Positions 10,736 through 19,792 of a stretch of 36,169 nucleotides of DNA are shown one piece after another. Below the pieces are notes generated by a model. It was given only the letters and a program-made list of their open reading frames with translations. It searched no databases and was not told the DNA's origin. The translations under genes were made by a program, and so were the position numbers. Position 1 is the stretch's first letter. Each line of letters opens with the position of its first letter. The stretch comes from Entamoeba histolytica HM-1:IMSS (taxonomy: Eukaryota; Evosea; Mastigamoebida; Endamoebidae), in NCBI RefSeq assembly GCF_000208925.1, contig NW_001915026.1, forward strand, positions 1 through 36,169. Direction: 5' to 3'.

Positions 10736-10930
10736 AATACTTTTTTTTGTTTCTTTCTTTTCTTTTTAATCTTTTATTTTCATTTTGTGATAATGAGAAA
10801 ATCATATTTTTTAATTAATACTTTAAGTTCCTTTTGTTTTTTTTTGTTTTTTTAAGCAAATCGTTCAGAGAATGTTCCACTAAAAATAATGAAAATTTAA
10901 ATGTAATCAACTTAAAAGTATTAGTAAAAA

Positions 10931-11605
10931 ATGTCTGTACAACAAAAAGATAATTCAATAAATTTGAATATTGTAATTACCTCAGACACACACGGTTTTC
11001 ATAGATTTGTATCAATTCCTCAATGTGACATATTGATTCATTGTGGTGATTTTACGAATAATGGAGATGAAAAGAGTGTTAGAAATTTTGGAAAATGGTT
11101 AAACAAGCAAAAGGCAAAACACAAAATAGTTGTTTTAGGAAATAATGAACGAGAGATGAATGCTCATTTACCAGAAAGTGAAAAATGGTTAACAGAAGAA
11201 TGTGAAAATATTCACTTACTGCTTAATACCAGTGTAGTAATAGAGAACATTGTGTTTTATGGGTCTCTTTTTAAATTTCGTAAACCAGTTCATCTTGATA
11301 TAAATGAAAATCAAGTATTGGTTTGTGTTTCTCATGAACCTCCTTATGACATAATGGACACTATGGTTGTTGATCATTGGACATTTAATTGGAAAACTTT
11401 TAAAGGAGGAAACCATAAGATAAACTCTTTTGTAAATTCTTTTCATCCTAAATTAGTTGCATTTGGTCATTGTCATAATTGCTATGGAATAATAACGATA
11501 AAAGACACAATCTATGCAAACGCCTCTTTTGTTACAGAATTTGGAATTCCATATAAAGCTCCATTACAATTAACATTTGATGGTACTAATTTCTTTTATA
11601 AATAA
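10931..11605 (+). CDS. MPPED-like calcineurin-type metallophosphoesterase
   Basis: The product is 224 aa. Metal-binding motifs run in order: D19/H21 in SDTHGFH, D40 in IHCGDFTNNG, N71 in VLGNNERE, H135 in VSHEPPYDI and H180/H182 in FGHCHNCYG. Order, spacing and short length match the MPPED1/MPPED2 (class III phosphodiesterase) group. The fourth motif reads GNNE in place of the usual GNH[DE]: the metal-binding Asn (N71) is kept, but the His that normally acts as general acid is N72. The GHCH motif is intact. It may have weak or altered activity. No signal or membrane segment. The ATG at 10931 is the natural start; the gene diverges from the ankyrin gene across about 195 bases. Confidence 0.88.
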   Translation: MSVQQKDNSINLNIVITSDTHGFHRFVSIPQCDILIHCGDFTNNGDEKSVRNFGKWLNKQKAKHKIVVLGNNEREMNAHLPESEKWLTEECENIHLLLNTSVVIENIVFYGSLFKFRKPVHLDINENQVLVCVSHEPPYDIMDTMVVDHWTFNWKTFKGGNHKINSFVNSFHPKLVAFGHCHNCYGIITIKDTIYANASFVTEFGIPYKAPLQLTFDGTNFFYK

Positions 11606-11639
11606 AAAATTTATTCTTTTCATTATAAGTTATTGCAGT

Positions 11640-12315
11640 CCAAATAAAATTAATAATAGTTCAAGTACTTCTTTAATATTTTATATATATTTTCTTCTAA
11701 TATACTACACAATCTACTTTTATTAATATTTTTTACTGTATAGTTTGAGTTGTATCAATGATTTTCTTATTTGTTTATCTATCTTCTCCAATTCTCCTAG
11801 TTTCCATGGGACAATACAAAATCCATATCTTAATTTGGAGATTATATCATTATTAATCTTTCTTATTGTATTGAGGCTGCTGTATTTCATAGTATTTAAT
11901 GATGATAAAATAGAAGATACATCATTTAATATTCTTGTACAATATTTATTAATATTTACTTTATCTCCTATTTCAATACCAAGATATTTATAATGGTTAT
12001 CATTAGTTACTCTTGGTAGTTCAGATAATTCACCATTTATTTGACTATTAATATTAGTCATTATCACACTCTTCTCTACATTAATTTTTAATCATATTCA
12101 ATTAAATATTTCTTTAGTTAATTTGTGTTATTTTTCCATTTCATCGAGATTATTAATTATTATCTTTAAATCATCAATATATAATATATGGTTTAACTGG
12201 ATTTGTTTTTCTTCTCCATTCATTTTAATATTTAATTAGTTTATTTGTTTATCTAATTGTTTAGATAATATATCAATAGACAATAATATTATACTACAGG
12301 AACAAAAAAGGTATA
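11640..12315 (-). mobile_element. decayed non-LTR retrotransposon (R4/EhLINE-like) reverse transcriptase relic
   Basis: On the minus strand, about 12170-12190 encodes HILYIDDLKI, the YxDD active-site motif of reverse transcriptase. Upstream of it is LSIDILSKQLDKQIN (about 12250-12290), and downstream comes YKYLGIEIGDKVNINKY in the open piece 11723-12067. This order and wording fit the reverse transcriptase of Entamoeba LINEs (R4-type, restriction-enzyme-like endonuclease clade). Several stops lie between the pieces (for instance near 12085-12115), the N-terminal palm and fingers are absent, and the endonuclease domain is missing, so the copy is dead. The adjoining 1-2 kb holds no further recognisable element. 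Confidence 0.82.
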
Positions 12316-12780
12316 GACAGTTATGTTAAAAAAAACTAATAAAAGATAATGTTATAATAATTTTATACTAACTAACCTTAATTTATACAACCATATCCAC
12401 AAAAGACATTTTTTAAGAAATTTGATATAAAAAATAATTATTATAACTCTAAACAATAAAATAATATTTTTTTAGAATGATAATAAAACAAATGATTAAA
12501 TTTTGTTTGTTGTAATTCTGAATATTTATATTATTATTATAAAAATGAGTAATAACGAATTAATAAGACTCATAATACAATCAATTAAATAATAATTTCC
12601 ATTACCACAATAAATTTTTTAATTTAATTAATTCTATTCATTTAAAACAAAAATACTTTAATATGAATTATTTTTAATTCTTTTTCATCAATAAAGTTAG
12701 TTGACTAAATATCAAAAGTATAATTTGACAGTTTATTAAGTTTTGGATATGAAATTCATCAATTATTAGCCTTTTAATTT
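12316..12780. other. AT-rich intergenic region next to LINE relic
   Basis: No open frame, RNA gene or clear repeat. It may be further decayed LINE sequence, but I see no surviving motif. Confidence 0.45.
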
Positions 12781-13272
12781 TTACATTGTATTTAATATTA
12801 ATTCATAAAGATATCCACTTGGATGAGATAGTCGAGGATAAGCCTTTGGAATGGTTTTTATCCTTTTAAATCCAAATTTAGTATAGAACTCAATTGCATG
12901 TTTATTATCAATATGAACCTGAACTTCAATCTTTCTTATACCTTTTTCTTTAACTTTTTGAATAAAAAACTCAACAAGTTTACTTCCATATCCTTTTCCT
13001 TGAAACTTAGTATATACTGCTAATGTCATTAAAACATATTTATCTTTTTCTTTCATCCCTATAATACCTCCCACAATTTTATTGTTTTCACTAACTTCTT
13101 TTATTAACATTCTTTCAATTACCAAATCTTTAAAAATCAAATTCAAACTTTTAATAACTATTGAATCTTCTTTTTTAATTTTATTATAAAAAATGTCAGA
13201 ATACATTACTGGTAATACATTACAATTCACTCTTCTAATTTCATCAATGAAATGTATTCCAATATTTAACAT
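12781..13272 (-). CDS. GNAT-family N-acetyltransferase, NAA50-like
   Basis: The product is 163 aa with a single GNAT fold. The acetyl-CoA loop is Q91-G-K-G-Y-G96 after the strand YVLMTLAVYTKF, followed by the helix SKLVEFFIQKV. The C-terminal block NKHAIEFYTKFGFKRIKTI (123-141) is the usual GNAT motif B. The N-terminal LPVMYSDIFY (20-29) resembles FPVSYNDKFY of NAA50, the NatE catalytic subunit that acetylates protein N-termini. By eye alignment the Tyr and His used by human NAA50 are not in the same register (Q118 and V80 face them), so the substrate could differ. A generic GNAT is the safe call. The gene stands alone, with no partner subunit nearby. Confidence 0.82.
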   Translation of the reverse strand: MLNIGIHFIDEIRRVNCNVLPVMYSDIFYNKIKKEDSIVIKSLNLIFKDLVIERMLIKEVSENNKIVGGIIGMKEKDKYVLMTLAVYTKFQGKGYGSKLVEFFIQKVKEKGIRKIEVQVHIDNKHAIEFYTKFGFKRIKTIPKAYPRLSHPSGYLYELILNTM

Positions 13273-13385
13273 TATTCTTTTTTAATTCCCTTTCAAATAA
13301 AAAAATAATTCTAGTAAATTAAACTATAAAAATAATTATTATTATTATTTGTTATATATACAACAAAAAAAATTTAAAAAAAGAT

Positions 13386-13462
13386 AAATGAGAATCCCGG
13401 AAATTTAGGGTTTTTTAAGATGGAATGAAAGTTCTAGGAAACCTACGCAACTCAACGGGAAA
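13386..13462 (+). other. GC-richer patch upstream of the HMG-box gene
   Basis: Unusually G/C-rich for this genome, with CCCGG near 13397 and AACGGG near 13453. It contains two tiny upstream frames: ATG at 13388 (six codons, ending TAG) and ATG at 13420 (ATG-GAA-TGA). It may be promoter, 5' leader or a small RNA gene; no known RNA family was recognised. Confidence 0.35.
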
Positions 13463-13473
13463 ATAAAGAAGAG

Positions 13474-14122
13474 ATGCATTCACCAAAATTACCTAAACCA
13501 TTTGAAGAGAAGAAACGGAAGAAGATTACGGTGAAAGAAAAGAATGAGCGAAGAGAAGGAGAATTAACAGACTTAGCAAGAGGAATTTATATGAAATGGA
13601 AAGGAAGAGAACTTGTTAGAGAAAATCCAACATTAACAATGAAAATTGCAGAAGAAAGAGCATTAGAATTATGGGAAACAGAACAAGAAGATGTTATTCA
13701 AACATATTTTAAAACGGCTATAATTGAAAATGTATTATTAGGAGAAGAAGGGTATTCTATTAAGAAGAAAAAGAATGATGGAATGAAAAGAAAAGAAGAA
13801 TGGCATCCTGTTTGTTTAATCATTTTGTTTTTTCAAATATTATAAAATAGAGTTAAAAACTTATTTAATAAATTAGTATTTGTTGTTTTGTAAAGAACAT
13901 CGTGAAGAACTTAAACAAGAAGGTGTTTCTGGAAATGAAGTTATGACTATGTTAAGTGATAAATGGAAAGCACTTAGTGAAGATGAACGTTCTCATTATT
14001 CAGAACTTGCAAAAGAAAATAAAAAGAGAGACCTTGGTGATGAAGAAGAAAAAAAAGAATTACTTCCATCACAATTAGTTGTTCATTCTACTGACATTCC
14101 ACCATTAATTAATTCAAAATAA
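13474..14122 (+). CDS. HMG-box protein (two exons)
   Basis: Exon 1 is 13474-13809 (112 codons) and exon 2 is 13877-14122 (81 codons plus stop). The 67-nt intron begins GTTTGT at 13810 and ends TAG at 13876, phase 0, giving 193 aa. The junction makes KRKEEWHP|YLLFCKEHREEL, the start of a classic HMG box (about 104-165). The box continues through MLSDKWKALSEDERSHYSEL, with the conserved W-K-L-S pattern. The Lys-rich N-terminal half (LARGIYMKWKGRELVRE.. to ..RALELWETEQED) may be a degenerate second box. Architectural DNA binding in chromatin is the likely role. Without the intron both halves look like incomplete genes. Confidence 0.87.
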
Positions 14123-14313
14123 TTCTTATTTAATTTTCTTTTTTCTTTATGAACTTTTTTAAAGAATTTACAATTTTTTAAATAAATTAAATAACTTTAG
14201 AGATTTAAAGTTATTTCGTAGTTGTTTAATAAAAAAGGATAAAAATATAAAAAACTTATTTGAAAGAAAAAGAATTAAAAATAAAAGAACTAAAAAATGA
14301 ATATTTATATTAG

Positions 14314-15032
14314 ATGTTTTCATTATCTAAGTTATTCTTATTAATAACTGGAATTATTCTTGTCGTTTGTACGTTATTATTATATATAAAAAAAAAAGAT
14401 AAAAAGGTATTAATAGTGTGAAATAGTTAAGTGGAGCTGCTTTATTTGTTTTAATATATATTGGACCAGTACATAATATGTCAGAACTAAAGAATATTAA
14501 GTCAAGTAATCATCTTTATATGTACTCAAAAAAGACCTATCAAATTGAAATGATGGCATGTGGAGGTATTGCTGCTTTTGTTGGAATAATTTCAATTTTA
14601 GCTGTTTTTATTGAACAAAAATGGTTAAGATTCATCACAATAATTATTTATGTTTTATTGGGTTTAACTGCTCTTGGAATGATGGGTTTATATGGATATT
14701 CATATTTCTTCTTATTAACTGCATCAGACAGTACAATGAGTTCTCATTTAACACAATACGAAAATGCTTTCCAATGTTGTGGATGGAAAACTTCTCGTGA
14801 CTTCCCACCATGTGATTCTGCTGTTGGGTATCAACAACAACTTACTTGTTATAATGCTACTCAAAAAGTTCGTTCTGCTTCACTTCAAAATTTCATTTCT
14901 GGAGGTGTTTATCTTCTTCTAACAATCCTTCTTATTATATTTATTGCAATTGTTACTTTTTGTAGTGGAGAAGTTAGTAATAGTTATTCTAAGGTAGATG
15001 GTGAAGAAAATGTCAGCGATGTTATTGATTAA
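14314..15032 (+). CDS. tetraspanin (two exons)
   Basis: Exon 1 is 14314-14364 (17 codons, MFSLSKLFLLITGIILV) and exon 2 is 14427-15032. The 62-nt intron starts GTTTGT and ends TAG, phase 0, giving 218 aa. The first exon supplies the beginning of membrane segment 1, which continues in exon 2 as LSGAALFVLIYIG. Four membrane segments follow the tetraspanin plan. The large loop between segments 3 and 4 has the defining CCG motif (FQCCGW) with further Cys in FPPCDS and LTCYNA. Tetraspanins organise membrane-protein domains. The loop is short but complete. Starting at the ATG at 14478 would drop segment 1, so the upstream exon is preferred. Confidence 0.87.
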
Positions 15033-15243
15033 GAAACCAAAAAAAAACAAAAGTTCATTTTTATTTTAGGTATTTTTTCCCTTTTTTTTTGAAGAGTTGT
15101 TATTTATTTTCTTGGTTAAAAGTCTTTTTATACGAAGAAAAGTTGATTATTTTGTGAAAACATTAATTAGTAAAACGTATTAATACTTAAATTATTTGTA
15201 AATGAAAGGTGAAAGAGAAGTCTTAAAATAATTTGAAATAACA

Positions 15244-16632
15244 TCAGTTTATTATACATCTTCTTGACTTTACTTTTATAGGTACATATTCAAAGGCTTT
15301 TGAAGAAATATTGCATTTCTTTGTAAGTCCTTTAACATAAGTCAGTGATGTACAACGACTAAATGCATGTTCTCCAATACCAAGAGGAGTTTTTAAGAAA
15401 CTTATTCGTTGGAGATTTATACAATCTTTAAAAGCCTTTGGTTTAATAACATGAAGGTTTGATGGGAAGACCAAAGAACTTAGTTGAGAACATCCAGAAA
15501 ATGCGTTCGAATGGATTATTTGAAGATTTGATGAGAAAGTAATATTTTTTAGTACGAAACAACAAGTAAATGAGGAAGCTGCAATGGCTGTGAGACTATT
15601 TGGAAAAAGTATTGAAGTAAGTCTTGAACAATAAGAAAATGCATCTATGCCAATTGATCGTAATAAAGATGGGAATTGAATTGAAGATAAAGAAGCGCAT
15701 TGATAGAAACAACACTCTGGAATTTTTGTTATTGATAATGGGATAATAATTTGTTTAATACTATTACAATTAGTGAAAGCTCCTTTGGCTAGAGTTTTAA
15801 GTCGAGGAGGAAGTTGTATTTCAGTAATGCCATTACAAAAACAAAAACATTCTTCTCCAATAATATCTAGAGTATCTGGAAATTCAATATGTTCTAACCC
15901 TCTACAACATCCAAAAGAACGTTTTGATAATACTTTAAGAGTTTGAGGTAGTTTAATAGAAGTAATTCTGTTGCATTGAAAAAAACAAAGATCACCTATT
16001 GACGTTAAAATTGAAGGAAGATGAATAGTTGATAAACATTTACATTCTTGAAAACAACTATTTGGAAGGGATATCAAATTATCAGAAAGAATAGCAGTTT
16101 GGAGACATGAACAATTACTAAAACAATGAGATTTTATTAACTTAAGAAAAGGTGGAAGTTCAATAGCTAATAAATGACTACAATGAGAAAACGATGACTC
16201 ACCTAGTTTTGTAAGTTTTGAAGGAAAATTGAATGATGTGATTGGTTGCCTACAAAATGCATTATCTCCTATACTATAAATATAGTTTTGAAATTCTGAA
16301 GTTTCAAAAGGAATATCAATAGAAGAAATTTCAATATTTTTATACTTTTTTATTGTATTTTTATATTTTAGTGCTTCACAAATTGATACAGGATACCATA
16401 TTTCATATTGACAAACAGTTGGTAATAATAAATCAGAACTGGAATATATAAATTGTGTTTCTAAGTTTTGAAATAATTTAATTGTTTGTGTGGTTATAGG
16501 AATAGGATTATAATGAAATCTATCCAGTGTTTGAGAGTATGCTTTACATACTAAAATAATATTAAGAAAATCCTGATGATTTTCAAGATATTTAGACACA
16601 ATCATAATTGAATATCTATCTAATTTCTTCAT
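15244..16632 (-). CDS. BspA-like leucine-rich repeat protein (LRR_5)
   Basis: The product is 462 aa. An N-terminal region of about 110 residues, starting MKKLDRYSIMIVSKYL, looks like the F-box-like lead seen in Entamoeba BspA proteins. From about residue 115 to the C-terminus there are about 13 units of about 23 residues, with pattern I[GP]..[CA]F..C..L..I.[LF]P..L, for example IGDLCFFQCNRITSIKLPQT and LAKGAFTNCNSIKQIIIPLS. This is the Treponema/Bacteroides BspA type LRR, greatly expanded in Entamoeba. Some family members are exposed on the surface despite lacking a signal peptide, and none is seen here. Ligand unknown. Confidence 0.9.
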   Translation of the reverse strand: MKKLDRYSIMIVSKYLENHQDFLNIILVCKAYSQTLDRFHYNPIPITTQTIKLFQNLETQFIYSSSDLLLPTVCQYEIWYPVSICEALKYKNTIKKYKNIEISSIDIPFETSEFQNYIYSIGDNAFCRQPITSFNFPSKLTKLGESSFSHCSHLLAIELPPFLKLIKSHCFSNCSCLQTAILSDNLISLPNSCFQECKCLSTIHLPSILTSIGDLCFFQCNRITSIKLPQTLKVLSKRSFGCCRGLEHIEFPDTLDIIGEECFCFCNGITEIQLPPRLKTLAKGAFTNCNSIKQIIIPLSITKIPECCFYQCASLSSIQFPSLLRSIGIDAFSYCSRLTSILFPNSLTAIAASSFTCCFVLKNITFSSNLQIIHSNAFSGCSQLSSLVFPSNLHVIKPKAFKDCINLQRISFLKTPLGIGEHAFSRCTSLTYVKGLTKKCNISSKAFEYVPIKVKSRRCIIN

Positions 16633-17077
16633 TACTTCTATGTATATTTGTTTTTTTTAGTTTTTATATTTTTCTATTCTTTTTTTTTGCTTTTCCACAC
16701 AATCTATTGTTCTTCAAACAAATGTTTGGTTTGTTCTTAGTTTTCTTTAGAAAAATATTCACTTTTAATACATTAAATCTTTTTATTCTACTTATAGTAA
16801 TTGGTGTTCTCTTTGTTAATGGTTTTGTATTTTGTTTTTGAAATTCTTGCTATCAGTTTTAATTACCTCACAAAAAAAGAATAAGAATTATCTTTTGAAT
16901 ATACCTTTTTTTTAAATGAAATTGACTCATTTGTACACTGTTAAGTTTTGAGTCTTTTCAAAAAAGTATGATATTTAATTGATATGAGTAAAACCATTTA
17001 ATGTTTTCAGAATTAATAATTATATCAAAAATTTCTTGTTGTCAGAGAAGAAATAAAGAAAAACAAAAACATATAAT
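16633..17077. other. intergenic region
   Basis: T-rich spacer between two minus-strand genes. A plus-strand frame at 16608-16841 is hydrophobic only through T-rich composition, starts at TTG and overlaps the LRR gene, so it is not called. Confidence 0.5.
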
Positions 17078-17722
17078 TTATTTAACGTTATTTAAATCGA
17101 GTGGAGATTCAATTTTGAAATACCCACAATGATTCATTACTTTTGATTTAAGTGTGTATTTTAACGACTTAATATATGGCAATAATTGGTCTTTTGAAAA
17201 AATACATTTCCCATCTTTGAAAACTTCAGTAATATAAGTAAGTTTGTTTGTTGATTTTTTTCCTTTTTCAGTGGCTAATGTAAAAAAGTATCCATAGTCT
17301 AAAAGAAGGTCTTGAAGAAAGTGAATTGTCTCTATTTTTTTATTTACTTCAAGTCTTCTTTGAGCTGTTTTTAATGGAATTCCATTTGTAATATCATTGT
17401 TATAAATTTCATTACATCTTTTAATGATAAAATCTTCTACTTCAAAACTTTCACCATTTTTGAAATGAATATTTTTGACTTTGATAAATTCCATTGTAAT
17501 GTGTGATTTTTTAATAGGTAATTTTATAACTAAAGACACATAGTGTGAAAGTAATCCAATACAGAGTAATTGTTGGAAACTCTTTTTTTCTCTATTTGTT
17601 CTTGAAGCTTTAATTAACTCTGATTTTTTACAAGACATAAAAGAAAGGTTATCATGTATTGTAAGTTCTTTTGAAAAGTCTTTTGGGGTAGATGTCTTTA
17701 AAACCTTTTTTGGTGATTCCAT
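17078..17722 (-). CDS. hypothetical protein with two tandem ~58-aa units (family A, divergent)
   Basis: The product is 214 aa from the ATG at 17722; one more codon upstream would be TTG. Family not recognised. After a basic Ser/Lys-rich N-terminus come two related units: about 51-107 (LLCIGLLSHYVSLVIKLPIK...) and about 132-191 (IHFLQDLLLDYGYFFTLATE...). Each has a hydrophobic helix, a Y-x-[SF]-[LF] turn, a basic stretch, then hydrophobic strand and helix with a GES or DGK turn. Domain order and length match the 221-aa protein at 5294-5959: basic tail, unit, charged linker, unit. Identity between the two is low, so kinship is inference. No membrane segment or catalytic motif seen. Confidence 0.78.
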   Translation of the reverse strand: MESPKKVLKTSTPKDFSKELTIHDNLSFMSCKKSELIKASRTNREKKSFQQLLCIGLLSHYVSLVIKLPIKKSHITMEFIKVKNIHFKNGESFEVEDFIIKRCNEIYNNDITNGIPLKTAQRRLEVNKKIETIHFLQDLLLDYGYFFTLATEKGKKSTNKLTYITEVFKDGKCIFSKDQLLPYIKSLKYTLKSKVMNHCGYFKIESPLDLNNVK

Positions 17723-18289
17723 CAAATAAAATAATTTTGAAGTAAGATTTGATTTATCTGAAAGTGGAGTATTCTATAAAAGTCTTAAAAATAGAATTAT
17801 AATTCCAAAATTTACTTTAGAACTTCGATAGGAGTTGTTAACTTAACAACTAACCCTCCTCTATTTATATTTCAACCGTTATTGGTTACTAAATGATAAA
17901 AAACATATTATTAATAAAGTCAAAATAAAGGATAAACAGTTTTACAAGTTATTTTTTAGTTTTGAAACACTCAAATAACTGAACGTTCAAAACACTTTAT
18001 TTAGTATTTCATTTATTTTATATTCTTGTTTAATAATTTTCTAATTATTAGAATAATAACCAACTAAGATTCAAATTGGGTTTTTTTTTATCATGTTTCT
18101 ATGAATAAAATAATGTTTTTGCAGAATTTTATAGAAAATAAAGAATTAGCATTTTTTCATAAATAGTTTAGTATTAAAATTTTAAATCAAATAAATAGTC
18201 TTGAAAATAAATTAAAACTTAAAAAAATTATTAAGCAAAAAAAAAGAGAAAAACAAAAAACTGTTATTTATTTTATAGTTTTGGGTTGA
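17723..18289. other. divergent intergenic region
   Basis: Promoter-side spacer between the minus-strand hypothetical and the plus-strand transporter. AT-rich throughout. CTCCTCTATTTATATTTCAACC near 17855 is the least AT-rich part. No gene seen. Confidence 0.5.
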
Positions 18290-19525
18290 ATGGAAATACC
18301 AATTATTATAACAACATTAGTTCAGACTATTCAAACTTTAATGGGACCTGAATTTACTATTCTTCCTTTTTTGTTTGTATCAACAGGAATATTTTATCCA
18401 ATTTTAGTTTTATTAAGTGGTATTATTTCTACTATATCCTTATATTTATATCGTGTAATACAACAAAACTCTGCATTATATACAATTACTGACCTTTCTC
18501 AACATAATGGTGGAAGAACTGTGTTATCAATAACAAAAACAATGAGAATATTTTATAATATATTGTTGTTGGGAATTATCTTAACAATTGTTTCTTCTTC
18601 AATAGAATCTTTAATACTGACAATGACACATTCAGATCATTCTCAATGGTGGAAAGGAAATTCAATTATTAAGTCTTTAGTCATAACATTACTTACTCCA
18701 TTATGTTATCTTTTCTCTTATTCAAAACTCTTAACACTAGTCAGTTTATATTCTTGTTACCTTTTACCATTTCTTTTTTTCTTAGGTTTTGTTTATTCAT
18801 TGGGTTCATTATATATAAATGGTATAGCAGCAAATACTAATGTTGTTGATAATATTTGGAGGGATATTGGACATCACCATATTTTTCCTTCATACTCCAT
18901 GCTTATGTGTATATTTGCTCCTTTCAAACAAAAGATTAATGAACCTAGTGAATCACCATTAGCAGTAATATTGTCTTATATAATTGTTATATTTTTTGCA
19001 ATTGTTTATGGAGTTTGTGTAGGCCTTTCTTTAGGTCCATCAACAACAAGTATGCCATTCTCTTCTTATCTTATTATAAACCAATCAAATCCTTCAATGC
19101 ATTCACTTGCAGTTATTTTAAATATACTTCTAATCATTATTTTCTTACTTCAAACTCCTTCTTACTTTGTTACTATCTATGAAGATATTGAGTCATTTTA
19201 TTTTACTTCTTGGCAACCAAGTAAACGTAGAAGATGGATCCTTTCAATGTTCATATTTTCTCTAATTGGATTATCATCTTCTTTCTTTTGGCAATGTACA
19301 ATTCAAATATCATTAAATGGTAGTATTTCAGGAAGTTATTTTGTTCATTTCTTACCTGCTTCAATGGCATTATTTGTTTCAAAAAATAAAAGTACAAAAG
19401 TTGCAAGTGTTATTATGATAATTTTTGGAGTATTATTTGCGTCTTCAGGAATTTCTGGTTCTTCAATCCTTTTTATTGAAAGTGTTGTTGATAATTATAT
19501 TAACAAGTTCAATTCATCTTATTGA
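18290..19525 (+). CDS. polytopic membrane transporter, probably amino acid permease (AAAP-like)
   Basis: The product is 411 aa with about 11 hydrophobic segments spread along the whole length, separated by short loops. The longest loop (about 200-225) precedes a central segment and contains IFPSYSMLMC, reminiscent of the HxxFPxY region of the amino acid/auxin permease family (SLC32/36/38). Length and topology fit that family, and Entamoeba has many such transporters. Sequence likeness is weak, so substrate and even family are uncertain. The basic loop SKRRRWIL near residue 310 probably faces the cytosol. It could sit on the plasma membrane or on endosomes. Confidence 0.6.
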   Translation: MEIPIIITTLVQTIQTLMGPEFTILPFLFVSTGIFYPILVLLSGIISTISLYLYRVIQQNSALYTITDLSQHNGGRTVLSITKTMRIFYNILLLGIILTIVSSSIESLILTMTHSDHSQWWKGNSIIKSLVITLLTPLCYLFSYSKLLTLVSLYSCYLLPFLFFLGFVYSLGSLYINGIAANTNVVDNIWRDIGHHHIFPSYSMLMCIFAPFKQKINEPSESPLAVILSYIIVIFFAIVYGVCVGLSLGPSTTSMPFSSYLIINQSNPSMHSLAVILNILLIIIFLLQTPSYFVTIYEDIESFYFTSWQPSKRRRWILSMFIFSLIGLSSSFFWQCTIQISLNGSISGSYFVHFLPASMALFVSKNKSTKVASVIMIIFGVLFASSGISGSSILFIESVVDNYINKFNSSY

Positions 19526-19762
19526 ATTTATTTTAGTTATTATTTTTGGGTAAATTCTTTATCTCTAATCTTTTTATTCTGAAGAATCAACAACGACTAA
19601 ATGAAATGCCATCACTCTAAATCTTTAAGGAGTTAACGAATAAATAGGAATTTTAATAGTCATTTATAATTTAATATCATATGACTAATCTTGTTGTTAA
19701 TAATGAAAATTGGTATGATTGTATCTTAAAAAATAAATAATTAAACCAAATAAAAAAAAAAC

Positions 19763-19780
19763 AAAAATTGAACTTCAAAA
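19763..19780 (+). promoter_or_regulatory. candidate GAAC/initiator element of the RdRP gene
   Basis: AAAAATTGAACTTCAAAA lies about 15-30 bases before the ATG at 19793. It combines an AAAAATT initiator-like word with a GAACT core as expected close to the start in Entamoeba promoters. By-eye match only. Confidence 0.35.
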
Positions 19781-19792
19781 CATAATTGATTG

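Noticed and set aside
16608..16841. Hydrophobic plus-strand frame overlapping the LRR gene start
   Set aside because: TTG start and low-complexity F/L content; probably spacer.
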